DNA of 64,000 bases from Caballeronia arvi (GTDB taxonomy: Bacteria > Pseudomonadota > Gammaproteobacteria > Burkholderiales > Burkholderiaceae): positions 434,001-498,000 of the forward strand of contig NZ_FCOM02000001.1 of assembly GCF_001544695.2 (NCBI RefSeq), in the 5' to 3' direction. The notes under the pieces were generated by a model. That model worked only from the letters and a program-made list of their open reading frames with translations. It ran no database searches and was not told the DNA's origin. Both the position numbers and the translations under genes were made by a program. Of the stretch, positions 26,101 to 34,203 are shown piece after piece. The first letter of the stretch is position 1. Each line of letters opens with the position of its first letter.

Positions 26101-29100
26101 CGGCATCGTCGGCGGCGACGGTGAACGACGCACCCGGCGTCACCATGCCCGGCGCGAGCAGGAGCGTGCCCGCGGGGACGCCGAGCGCCGTAGTAACGCC
26201 GCCGACCTGAATCGACGACGTCGTCGGACTGAGGTTCGATGCGCGCAAGCCGAGCGTGCGCGTCGCGGTCACAGTGGACTCCTGGATATCGAGCCCGTGC
26301 GCCGCCGACGTGCCGGACACCGAGCCGGCGAGCGTCACGTCCGAGCCATTGAGAAGCGCATTGGCGATGCTCACGCCCGCCGCAGCCGATCCACCGGGCA
26401 CGGCCGCGCCGTTGGTCGTGCCGAGAATCGTCAGCGGCGGCGTGAACGCGGGGGCGACGTCCGAGTTGAAAAACACGGTCCGCGCGGTTCCGGCCGGGAC
26501 ATCGTTGCCGATCGCCACGCCCGAGTAACCGTTGCCGCTGCCTTCGATCCGGATGCCCGGCGTACCGGAACTCAGCCTCAACGTGCCTTCCGCCGCCGAC
26601 AGAATCGTCACGCCCGCGCCGAGCGGCCCTTGCAGCGCGGCGAGGCCGCGTATCGTGATGGCTCCGGACGCATCGATCGGCGTCTGGCTCATCGAGACGC
26701 CGTCGGCGCGTGCGCTCCCGCCCGAGGCGAGCGACGTGCCGTCGAGGCTCACGCCGCCCTCGTCCGACGACAAGCTGCCGAATTGCGTCCGTACGCCGCC
26801 CGCGCCGCCGCTGCCCCGGACCGTCACCGAGCCGGTGTTCGATTCGGCGTTCGTGTTCGACAGCGCGACGCCCACGCCCGCCGCCGACGTCCCGGTGATC
26901 GTCAGGTCGCCGAGCGAGAACAGGCGCATCGTCTCCATCGACACCCCGCCCGCCGTGCCGGTGCCGTTGATCGCGAGCGGCCCGGACGACACGTTCACGA
27001 TGCTCGGTGCCCCGCCTCCGGTCATGCTGACGCCCACGCCCGCCGACGCCGTGCCGCTGACCGATACGCCGCTGAACGCAGTGACGTCCGCCGTGTTCAG
27101 GACCACGCCGCCGGTCGTGCCGCGGCCGGTGAGCGTGACCGCGCCGTCCGTCGATTCGAGCGCGGCGCCGGCGGCCGCGCCGATATCGACGCCCCGCCCC
27201 GCCGATGCCGTCCCGTCGATCGAGATGTTTCCCGCCGTCGAGACGGTCACCGCGCCGAGCGACACGCCGCCCGTCGTGCCGGTGCCCGTCAGCGTGACCG
27301 CGCCCGATGTCGCCGCGATCTCGGAGCCGCTGCCGATCGCGACGCCGACGCTGGCGCGACCCGCGGCCGGGTTCGTCGCCGGTCCGTTGCCGTTGAGGGT
27401 GATTGCGCCGCTCTGGGCGGTGGCGGCGGCGTTCGGCACGACCGTCTGCAACGTGCGGCTTAGCGGCGAAAACACCCTGCGCGGGCTCAAATCCAGCAGC
27501 GCCGCGCGAATGCCGATGACGGGCGGCGGCGGCGGCGTGAAGTTCATCGCGCGTGAATCGATGATTGCGTTGGCGAGCACGACGGCCGGCGCGATGCCAT
27601 TCGCCTGCTGCGGCACGCCGATCGTAATGAATCCGCCGTTGCTGAAGATGTTCATCGGCAAAGCCGACGTGCCGCCGAGGGAAATGATCGCGGTGCCGTC
27701 CGTCAGTCCGGCCGTATTGGCGTTGAGCATGACATTGAGCTGCCCCGTCGGGGCCGCACTCGTGTTCGTGAACGCGACGATCTCCGCATTGGCGGAGGCG
27801 CCTTCGACGCGCTGCGCGATGATCGATCCTGCGGCGTTCAGCGTGAGCGTCGCGCTGCTGCCGGATGTCTTCGCGATCGGCCCTTGCAGCGTGATATTGC
27901 CCGCCTGCGTCCCCGAGGTGCCCGTGCTGACGGTCACGTTGACGCCGCTGTTCAACTGGGCGTTGATCGCCTGCGCCCCGATTTGCGTATCGTCAGCCGT
28001 CGCGGTGAAGTCGCGGGTGGGATTTTCGTCCTGGTTGCTGTCGGTGATGATCACGTTGAACGGGTCCAGCAGCCACGTCCCGCCCGCGCCGTGTGGGGCG
28101 CTCGCGTCGATGTTGTCGCCCGGCACGTCGAGATGAAGCGCCGATGTCTCGATCAGCCCGCCATTGCCGCCGTTCGCGCCGCCCCGCGCCGTCACCTTGC
28201 CGTAGACGCGCGCGGCCTGCGTGCCGAAGAACACGACGTTGCCGCCGTCGCCGTTCACGAGCGCATCGGCTCGCGCCTGGGCGCCCGGTCCCATCCAGAC
28301 GGCGTCCGCATTGCGGATATCGCTTTCCTTCCCCGCCGCGCCGCCGCCCACGCGCACGCGCCCGCCGCCCTGCGCGCCGCTCGCGTCGATGCGCGCGCCG
28401 TCGTTCACCGCCACGTGATAGCCCGTCACGTCGATATGCCCGCCCGCGCCTGAGCCGGGCGCGGTGGCGTCGAGCGTGCCGCCGATTTCCGTGACGCCCG
28501 TCGCGCCGCCATCGAGCACGATGCGCCCGTTGCGCGTCTCGATGCTTCTCGCGCGCACCGTGCCGGTCTGGTTGAGCACGCTCGCCGTGGCTTCGTCGGC
28601 GGCGCGCACCGACATCACGATCTGCCCGTCGTCGGCCTGGACCGTGCCCGAGTTGCTGATGAGCGCGTTCGCGACATCCTTGTTCACCTTCAGCATCGTG
28701 AGGCCGTCGCCGGCGAAATCGAGCGTGATGTCGCTGCCCGCGCCGATCGCGATCTTGCCGAGCGTCGCGCTCACGTAGCCGCTGTTGTCGACCTGCGCGC
28801 CCAGCAGCGCGACCGCGCCGCCCGACGACGCCGTGATGTTCGCGCCTTTCTCGATCGACACCTTCGCATTCGGCGCCCCGTTCTGATTGAAGTGATACTT
28901 CCCGGCGAGGAATTCGTCGTTCGTGATGCCGAGCGTCGACGCGACGAGCGATCCCACGTTCACGGACGCGCCGGGCGCGAACACCACGCCCGCCGGATTC
29001 ACGAGAAACACTCGGCCGTTGGCATTGAGCTGCCCGGCGATGCGGCTCGCGTCGCTGCCGACCACACGGTTGAGCAGCACCGCCTGCGCCGACGGCTGCG

Positions 29101-29407
29101 AAATATCGACGCGCTCGTTGCCCGCGATCGAGAACCCGTTCCAGTTGACGATGCCTTTCTGCGAGCCCTGATTGATCGTCATCGAACTCGTGTTCGGCCG
29201 GTTGATCGTCACGTTGCCGCTCTGAACCTGCTCGCCGACGGGCAGCGCAAACGCGCCCGGCGCCGCGACGAAAACGAGCAGCGGCAAGAGCGCGGTCGCC
29301 TTGAGATCGGCGCCCGCGTGACGCGCGGCGCGCCTCGCGAAACGGCGGATCGCGCGGTCCCACGCCCGGCGATGCTTGCGGGTCCGAAGGCCAGTGATGT
29401 CGCTCAT
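23174..29407 (-). CDS. TpsA: filamentous-haemagglutinin-like two-partner secretion exoprotein
   Basis: This 2077-aa protein is predicted to be exported to the cell surface by the TpsB encoded upstream. It has a long basic signal region ending ...FVAAPGAFALP, followed by the TPS secretion domain (about residues 60-300; NVTINRPNTSSMTINQ, VLLNRVVGSDASRIAG, VFLVNPAGVVFAPGA). The rest is Gly/Ala/Thr/Ser-rich beta-helix with tandem repeats (26.7-27.3 kb) and a 200-residue duplication. The C-terminus has an MBG-like strand domain (ATITIGNQTRGEGSPNAPFG) and a Cys-containing tail. No CdiA-type toxin domain is visible. ATG 29407 follows aaaggagttcgcc. Possible roles are adhesion, biofilm or contact with target cells. 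Confidence 0.9.
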   Translation of the reverse strand: MSDITGLRTRKHRRAWDRAIRRFARRAARHAGADLKATALLPLLVFVAAPGAFALPVGEQVQSGNVTINRPNTSSMTINQGSQKGIVNWNGFSIAGNERVDISQPSAQAVLLNRVVGSDASRIAGQLNANGRVFLVNPAGVVFAPGASVNVGSLVASTLGITNDEFLAGKYHFNQNGAPNAKVSIEKGANITASSGGAVALLGAQVDNSGYVSATLGKIAIGAGSDITLDFAGDGLTMLKVNKDVANALISNSGTVQADDGQIVMSVRAADEATASVLNQTGTVRARSIETRNGRIVLDGGATGVTEIGGTLDATAPGSGAGGHIDVTGYHVAVNDGARIDASGAQGGGRVRVGGGAAGKESDIRNADAVWMGPGAQARADALVNGDGGNVVFFGTQAARVYGKVTARGGANGGNGGLIETSALHLDVPGDNIDASAPHGAGGTWLLDPFNVIITDSNQDENPTRDFTATADDTQIGAQAINAQLNSGVNVTVSTGTSGTQAGNITLQGPIAKTSGSSATLTLNAAGSIIAQRVEGASANAEIVAFTNTSAAPTGQLNVMLNANTAGLTDGTAIISLGGTSALPMNIFSNGGFITIGVPQQANGIAPAVVLANAIIDSRAMNFTPPPPPVIGIRAALLDLSPRRVFSPLSRTLQTVVPNAAATAQSGAITLNGNGPATNPAAGRASVGVAIGSGSEIAATSGAVTLTGTGTTGGVSLGAVTVSTAGNISIDGTASAGRGVDIGAAAGAALESTDGAVTLTGRGTTGGVVLNTADVTAFSGVSVSGTASAGVGVSMTGGGAPSIVNVSSGPLAINGTGTAGGVSMETMRLFSLGDLTITGTSAAGVGVALSNTNAESNTGSVTVRGSGGAGGVRTQFGSLSSDEGGVSLDGTSLASGGSARADGVSMSQTPIDASGAITIRGLAALQGPLGAGVTILSAAEGTLRLSSGTPGIRIEGSGNGYSGVAIGNDVPAGTARTVFFNSDVAPAFTPPLTILGTTNGAAVPGGSAAAGVSIANALLNGSDVTLAGSVSGTSAAHGLDIQESTVTATRTLGLRASNLSPTTSSIQVGGVTTALGVPAGTLLLAPGMVTPGASFTVAADDAAPINIGVPGVSGPGYTLDTAFGGRFAAGVANVYIGSASHTGRIALGTVCAAARCASVLPGISGELSIANAGAGSQGIALSGVAGMNRLMLDSAGASSEGAAGIQTNQLLLSGPGRFTLTSAANAIGQVSFAGTGDTSVTGLGQIVVAPLAGNVFDARGNALAPVSTVGGASTLTGDLTLTASANGNAGTGTITTAMPIQSAATRGTTLTMRAADTVSIGYGITSVSAPLNIVADAVRQVIVSGANGLRIAIRTNGGNVTLGTQGGGATGFDGASVTLRLADIDTRIGAPAGAPAATGGVVTIHGVAQPPIPGNGDGAGPLAIAPFGVELDGASITSGSGRIELMGQSLNPAVNPGDGLVLRNASRLASGAGGIDVYGAGSGPGSAGVALLDGSTITSAGGAIDIRGANVGAGAGAEPSSPAFGVALLNGSIDASAPGGAVSIAGSTTTADAGIAYGAVPLPVNAGRVTGPFSITTGPQGTITLRASNDGTATSLVGRSGVGSISTPGGSLFVSPATVDPATFGVAQANAVPITLFGAAATHGLSIDAATYQTFSTGIRTLALGSSTQTGRIVVEGPCAGGASCATRPAVATSLTLQNTGAGSAGIDLPSGLALPGKTLALASAGPVTDPGGIQAQTLLLAGGGDFDLADAGNDVKTLALAGAHDVKFSTPGSFTIGTASANGLDGATGALTTIGGTRPFVTGNLTAISQNGAIALGTPAAPSQLSAGGSIDLVMQNAVFDNASGGTLAAGNVWRVWAKTRDGENRNGIDPGGTLPNFYGCLYGGVCSWNGQPSQNVVPADGNHFIYADRPTATITIGNQTRGEGSPNAPFGFDISGLLGGDQPGSAILVTRPPGSSATPISLAGAYSIDGTFSSPVGYNIVVVPGTLTVTPLQLQGAVFNRTGLQPLFTAQEQTFVYESNTGAVNICVGTNEPILALQQPEGGADTLAAEWKRVRSRPNLNNCLVVNGQHGCGEF
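26690..27330 (-). repeat. Four tandem repeats of 50-55 residues inside TpsA
   Basis: Units share the pattern GAVTLTGTGTTGGVSL...ISIDGTASAGRGV. Later copies read GAVTLTGRGTTGGVVL, GPLAINGTGTAGGVSM and GSVTVRGSGGAGGVRT. Each unit begins with a VTLTG-type strand and ends near GTxxAGxGV, consistent with turns of a beta-helix. Confidence 0.65.
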
Positions 29408-29439
29408 GGCGAACTCCTTTGATTGCCGATCCGCTTGCG

Positions 29440-31185
29440 CTAGAACGATTTGGAGACCTGGACGTACACGCGCGGAACCTTGTCGTCGCCGGTCGTGTCG
29501 GGGCGCGTCAGTCGCCAGGCGACGCTCGCATCGACGGTGATGCCGTACGGCCCCGTCCAGAACGCGCCGATGCCCGCACCGCTGCGCGTGACGGTGTTCG
29601 CGCCTTGCCCCGGAATCGAGCGCGCGTTGTAGCGGCCGACGCCGATATCGAAGAACGTCGACAGCGTCAGCGACGGAATCACCGTGTAACGGAGCTGGGC
29701 GGTGGCGATCAGCCCTTCGTCGACGACCGATTCGGACGGCGAATAAGCGCGCACCGCGCGCGGCCCGCCGAGCGTGATGCGCGAGGAACTGTCGAGGTTC
29801 TGGTTCGCCCATTGCCCCGACACGCCCACGAAAAAGCTCGTGTTGCGGGTGATCGCGTTCAGCCGGTTCGCCTGCATCGTCAGGCGCACGCTGTTGCCTT
29901 GCGTGTGACGTCCGAACGGACCCTGGTCGATCGCCTCCGCGAGGGCCGAGTCGATGTTCAGATGCGCGAACGCGAGTTGGACGTCCGCGCTGTTGAAGCC
30001 GCCGCCGAGAAAACTGTCGCGGCTTTCGTACGACAGCCCGACGCTCGCCACGTACAGCTTTTGCGGATTGTCGAAGCTCACGGCGTCGATCTTGTCGGTC
30101 AGCGAGCGATATTCCAGCGCGCCGCGCAACAGCAGGTTCTGGCTGCGCGAGCGGATCAGCGGATGCGACACCGACGCGGTGACGACATCCGCATCGCCGT
30201 GCGCGTTGAGCGCCGAAAACTGCTCGCCGAGGTAGTAGTACAGATGCGAATACGCGATGCCGACGCGCGTGCCGCTCGCGTCCACGGGCGCGTCGTAACC
30301 GATGCGCCCGTACACGGTGTCGGCACGCTCGGCGGCGAGCAGATTGATGTCGAGGTTGTCGCCGATGCCGAACGGCGACGCGAGCCGCCCGACCGCGCCG
30401 AGCCGCCAGCGTCCGGCGGGCGCGGCGCCATAGTCGTCGGCGGATACGGCGAAGTTCCAGCGGCGCACGGGCTCGACGGTCACGCTCAGATCGACGGTGC
30501 CGGGCGTGCCGCCGGTTTCCAGCGCCGACGTGACGCGGATGCCCGGCAAGTCCGACAGCAGCAGCATCGTGCGCTCGAGCTCGCTCTGCCTGAGCGGCTT
30601 GCCCGGCTCGATCGCGGCGAGCCGCGCGCGCACCATCGATTCCTTGATGGGCGCGCCGGGCGCCATCGTCAGACGGACGCGGCCGATCTTGCCTTCGAGC
30701 ACGGTGAAGGTGACATCGCCCTGGGTGACGTCCTGCGGCGGAATCACGACCTGCGCGAGCGGAAAGCCGCGCTCGCGATACGCCTGCGCGATGCGCGCGC
30801 TCATCGCGTTCAGATCGTTGATCGACACTTCCTGGCCGATCTTGTCGGCGACGAGCGGCAGGAGCATGTCGGTCGACAGCGTTTCGTTGCCCGCGAGATG
30901 GATGCTTCGCAATACGAATTTCTTGCCTTCGGGCACTTCCGTCGGCGCGGCGGGCGGCGCGGGCAGCGCGTTCGCACCGCCCGGCGGCGGCGCGGCGGTC
31001 GACGGACGCGGCTGCTCGTTGAGCAGCGTGCCGGCGCTCGGAACCTGCGCCGTGCCGGGCATCGGCACTTGCTGCGCCCACGCGGTCAGCGCGCTGCCGC
31101 AGACGAGGCCCACGCCGGCCGCGCGCGCCAGATGCCGCGGACGCGCCTTCGCTTTCGAACGCGAGGAACAGGATTCGGATTTCAT
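29440..31185 (-). CDS. TpsB: ShlB/FhaC/HecB-family outer-membrane transporter
   Basis: This Omp85-superfamily transporter should secrete the TpsA encoded 32 nt downstream. The 581-aa product has a signal peptide (LARAAGVGLVCGSALTAWAQ), a Pro-rich linker, two POTRA domains (FVLRSIHLAGNETLS; DVTFTVLEGKIGRVRLTMAPG) and a 16-strand barrel region. The barrel shows GDNLDINLLAAERADTVYGRIGY and the conserved RITLGGPRAVRAYSPSE loop with a VRGY-like VRAY motif that enters the pore, and it ends with YVQVSKSF, a typical outer-membrane C-terminal Phe. The start at 31185 gives the signal peptide; longer frames overlap the CHAT gene and were rejected. Confidence 0.92.
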   Translation of the reverse strand: MKSESCSSRSKAKARPRHLARAAGVGLVCGSALTAWAQQVPMPGTAQVPSAGTLLNEQPRPSTAAPPPGGANALPAPPAAPTEVPEGKKFVLRSIHLAGNETLSTDMLLPLVADKIGQEVSINDLNAMSARIAQAYRERGFPLAQVVIPPQDVTQGDVTFTVLEGKIGRVRLTMAPGAPIKESMVRARLAAIEPGKPLRQSELERTMLLLSDLPGIRVTSALETGGTPGTVDLSVTVEPVRRWNFAVSADDYGAAPAGRWRLGAVGRLASPFGIGDNLDINLLAAERADTVYGRIGYDAPVDASGTRVGIAYSHLYYYLGEQFSALNAHGDADVVTASVSHPLIRSRSQNLLLRGALEYRSLTDKIDAVSFDNPQKLYVASVGLSYESRDSFLGGGFNSADVQLAFAHLNIDSALAEAIDQGPFGRHTQGNSVRLTMQANRLNAITRNTSFFVGVSGQWANQNLDSSSRITLGGPRAVRAYSPSESVVDEGLIATAQLRYTVIPSLTLSTFFDIGVGRYNARSIPGQGANTVTRSGAGIGAFWTGPYGITVDASVAWRLTRPDTTGDDKVPRVYVQVSKSF

Positions 31186-31223
31186 GGCGTGGTTCACTTC
31201 TGCAATCCCCGTCGATGATCGCG

Positions 31224-33470
31224 TCAGCGCGCGACCGAGAGCCGCCAGTTGCCCATCAGATCGAACGGCGCCCAGTAGAACGGATGCGCGAAGCGGCTGT
31301 TGGCGAGCACGGCGAGTTGGGCGTCGCGCATCGCGTCGATGGCTTCCTCGCCCTTCGTGAGCGAGCCGTAGAACGTGCGCATCGTGAGCGCGGTCGATTC
31401 GTCGGCGACGGGCCACATCGACACGAGCAGCGCAGACGCGCCCGCGTAGAAGAACGCGCGCGTGAAGCCCATGATTTCGTCACCGCGCTCGATGCGCCCG
31501 AGCGCCGTTTCGCACGCCGACAACGTGACGAGCGCGACGGAATCGAACTTCAGGTTGTAGATGTCCTGCGCGAGCAGCGGATCGGGGCCGTCGGCGGGCT
31601 GCTTCGCGGGCGCGAGCAGCACGCGCGAATGCAAGGGATCGATGGTGTCGGCCTGCGCGTGCGTCGCCACATGGACGATGCGTCCTTCCGGCGCGTTGTC
31701 GCTGAAGGCCTTGCGCGTGACCTCGCCCTGCACGAAGGTCTCGCGCTGCGCGAACAGCGGCCCGATCGCGCGGACTTCGGCTTCGGCGCCCGGCAGATCG
31801 AACTCCGGCGAAATGCGCGGATTGCCGAACGCGACGAGATTGCTCGCGATGCGCTGCTGCCGCCGCACGAGCTGCACCGCGATGCTCGCCGATGGCGCGA
31901 GCGCGAGCGCGTGCCGCTGAATCAGAAATCCCTGCGCATTCCTGAGCGCCTGAAACGGCATGTAGTGCAGCGCACCGTTCGGCACGACGACGAGCCGCTC
32001 GTTCGCACGCAGTCCGAGCGGCTGGATCAGCAGCGCGTCGAGCTTCGCGCCGTAGGTGAGCGCCTGCGGACGGCCGCGGATGATCGACGTGCGGAAGTCG
32101 CCGACGGCGAGCGTCATCTCCTTGCGGGGAATCGGCAGCGTGAAGCCCTGAATGCCGTCGCGGCGCACGACCCACGCGATCATCCTGTCGGGCAGACCGT
32201 GATATTCGACGATCGCCTCGCCGGGATTCAGCGCGCTCTTCACGTCGTCGAGCGAGAGCGCGCGGCCGTTCAACTGCGTTTCGTCGACGTTCGTCGCGAG
32301 GCGGTTGCGCACGACATCGAGCAGCGCGCGGCTGCGGCTTTTTTCGGAGAGGGTCCAGGCGAGCGCGTAGTCGCCGTCCTCGACGACGAGCGCGATCGTT
32401 TCCTCGAAGACCGTCTGCGTATCGGAGAAAAGACCGGTCTTGAACTCGTCGCTGCGAAAGCGCGCGCGGATGGTTTCGGAATCGTCGAGCGCGGCGAGCC
32501 AGGCTGCGCGTGCCTTCTGGCGATCGCCGAGCGCGAGATACGCGCGGCCCATGCCTTCGTGCGCCCACAGATTGTCGTAGCTCGCGTCGGTGCCGTCTTT
32601 CGTCGCGCTCGCGGTGAAGGCTTCGAGCGCCGCCTGCGGCTTGTTCTCCGCGAGCAGCAGATTGCCTTCGATGCGCTTGTACAGCGGCGCGAGCAAGGTT
32701 TCCTGCACGCCGCTCGTCTGACCGAACGTGGCGCGCGCGCCGGCCGCGTCGCCGGTCGCGATCTGCGCGTTGGTGATCGAGAGCAGGACCATTGGCTTAT
32801 ATCTTTCCGATGCGACCGCCAGCGCCGCGCGATATTCGACGAGCGCGCCCGCCGGGTCGCCACGCCGCGCCGCGATGTCGCCGAGCACCTTGTGCGCGGG
32901 CGCGAGCACCTGTTCGGGATTTTTTGCGCCCGCGGCGATGGCTTCTTTCGCGTAGCGTTCGGCGTCGTCGAGATCGCCGGCGTAGCTGTAGGCGATCGCC
33001 AGATCGCGGCGCGACAACGCGGCGAGGTTCGCGTTGTCCGTCTGACGCGCGACGACGAGCGCCCGCGACGCCGCCTCGATGCTCTGCCGGAAATCGCCGC
33101 GCTCCGCCGCCGCCACCGACATGCTGCAGTACGCGTAGCCGTCGAGCTTGACCTGATCGCGCGCGAGCAGAAGCCGCCCTTCCTGCGACAAGGTCGCGAT
33201 GGTTTCGGCATCGCGCACGCGGGCTTCGGCCTGACGCGCGGCGGGCGTCGGGGCTTCGTCGCCTGGCGTGGCGGGTGTCTTTTGCACGTTCGGCGCGGTG
33301 CGTACACCCGGCGCGCCTTGTCCGCGCGCATCGGGTGCAGCAGCGCCAAGCGCCGCCAGCAACGCGAGCGCCGTGCAAAGCCGCCTGGCCGCGTCGCCCG
33401 CCGGCACGCGAGCACCGGCCGCAGCACCGGCCGCAATACGGGCCGGCGCGATCCGCTCGATCGGTTTCAC
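31224..33470 (-). CDS. TPR-CHAT caspase-like protease, exported, heading the TPS-T6SS operon
   Basis: The 748-aa product has a cleavable signal (RRLCTALALLAALGAAAPDARG), about six TPR-like helical pairs (residues 90-330; GDLDDAERYAKEAIAAG, GDPAGALVEYRAALAVA, RAYLALGDRQKARAAWLAAL) and a C-terminal CHAT domain (about 440-748). The catalytic dyad is present: His604 in VHVATHAQ and Cys653 in TLSACETALG; the MSLWPV-like MWPVADE follows. I chose GTG 33470 because of its gaggagc ribosome site; another GTG at 33551 lacks one. With tpsB and tpsA it forms a TPS-CHAT set, so it may process the exoprotein in the periplasm. That function is inferred. Confidence 0.88.
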   Translation of the reverse strand: MKPIERIAPARIAAGAAAGARVPAGDAARRLCTALALLAALGAAAPDARGQGAPGVRTAPNVQKTPATPGDEAPTPAARQAEARVRDAETIATLSQEGRLLLARDQVKLDGYAYCSMSVAAAERGDFRQSIEAASRALVVARQTDNANLAALSRRDLAIAYSYAGDLDDAERYAKEAIAAGAKNPEQVLAPAHKVLGDIAARRGDPAGALVEYRAALAVASERYKPMVLLSITNAQIATGDAAGARATFGQTSGVQETLLAPLYKRIEGNLLLAENKPQAALEAFTASATKDGTDASYDNLWAHEGMGRAYLALGDRQKARAAWLAALDDSETIRARFRSDEFKTGLFSDTQTVFEETIALVVEDGDYALAWTLSEKSRSRALLDVVRNRLATNVDETQLNGRALSLDDVKSALNPGEAIVEYHGLPDRMIAWVVRRDGIQGFTLPIPRKEMTLAVGDFRTSIIRGRPQALTYGAKLDALLIQPLGLRANERLVVVPNGALHYMPFQALRNAQGFLIQRHALALAPSASIAVQLVRRQQRIASNLVAFGNPRISPEFDLPGAEAEVRAIGPLFAQRETFVQGEVTRKAFSDNAPEGRIVHVATHAQADTIDPLHSRVLLAPAKQPADGPDPLLAQDIYNLKFDSVALVTLSACETALGRIERGDEIMGFTRAFFYAGASALLVSMWPVADESTALTMRTFYGSLTKGEEAIDAMRDAQLAVLANSRFAHPFYWAPFDLMGNWRLSVAR

Positions 33471-33626
33471 GAATGCGCTCCTCGAAGACCGTCGCCTCGC
33501 ACCGGCGCAACCGGATATCGCCCGGCGCGGTGCCCTCACTAGACGAAACACCTCGACCGTTTTGAAAAGCGCGGCGGCTTCGTTCGTCTGTTGCTGTGTC
33601 CGAAGTCACACTCAATCCACGATCCG
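33471..33626. promoter_or_regulatory. Divergent promoter region between CHAT-TPS-tss operon and tssJKLM operon
   Basis: This 156-nt gap separates the two largest T6SS transcription units, which run in opposite directions. A loose inverted repeat, AGACGAA (33541-33547) and TTCGTCT (33583-33589), lies within it. No clear sigma-54 or sigma-70 motif was recognised. Confidence 0.4.
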
Positions 33627-34127
33627 ATGATGGACACATCACGTCCCCTGCGCCTGTGCGCGATGCTGCTCTGCGCGTTCGCCATCGGCGCGTGCAAGTC
33701 GCCACCGCCGCCCGCGCCGACCATCGTGCGCATCAGCGTGAATGCGCTCGATGGCGTCAATCCCGATCACGCAGGCCGTCCGTCCCCGGTCGTCGTGCGC
33801 GTGTACGAACTGAAGTCGACCGCCGCCTTCGACAGCGCCGATTTCTTCACGCTCTACGGCAAGGAGCAGGCAACCCTCGGCGGCGATCTCAACGCGAAGA
33901 ACGAATTCATGCTGAAGCCGGGCGACAGCCGCAGCGTCGAGCAGACCGTGCAGCCGGGCACGAAGTTCGTCGCGGTCGTGGCGGCGTATCGCGATATCGA
34001 ACGATCGCGCTGGCGCGCGAGCGCGCCCGTGCCGCCGAATCAGACGACGCTGATGACCGTGCGCATCGATGCCGCCGATGTATCGATCGCCGCGCAGCCT
34101 GCGCCGCCATCGGGAAAGAAGAAGTGA
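33627..34127 (+). CDS. tssJ: TssJ, outer-membrane lipoprotein of the T6SS membrane complex
   Basis: TssJ is anchored in the outer membrane and binds TssM. The 166-aa product has a lipoprotein signal with lipobox IGAC (Cys at about residue 23), then a transthyretin-like beta-sandwich: IVRISVNALDGVNPDHAGRP, VVVRVYELKSTAAFDSADFFTLYG, FMLKPGDSRSVEQTVQPGTKFVAVVAAYRDI (partial). ATG at 33627 or 33630 is possible. It opens the tssJKLM-tagF-ppkA operon. Confidence 0.94.
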   Translation: MMDTSRPLRLCAMLLCAFAIGACKSPPPPAPTIVRISVNALDGVNPDHAGRPSPVVVRVYELKSTAAFDSADFFTLYGKEQATLGGDLNAKNEFMLKPGDSRSVEQTVQPGTKFVAVVAAYRDIERSRWRASAPVPPNQTTLMTVRIDAADVSIAAQPAPPSGKKK

Positions 34128-34203
34128 AATCGCACGGCGGTTTGCAAATCCGCCGCGCTGAATCGTTCTCTGAGCATCGAGCCCACGCGCCACGCGAGGC
34201 ACC

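Noticed and set aside
23693..27463. A 1256-codon frame on the plus strand across tpsA
   Set aside because: Arg/Ala/Asp-rich shadow of the repetitive tpsA coding strand, with no plausible ribosome site.
29407..31081. The open frame of tpsA continues upstream through tpsB in another reading frame, giving an apparent 2635-residue protein
   Set aside because: The extra part is a shadow of tpsB; ATG 29407 has an ideal ribosome site and starts an export signal.
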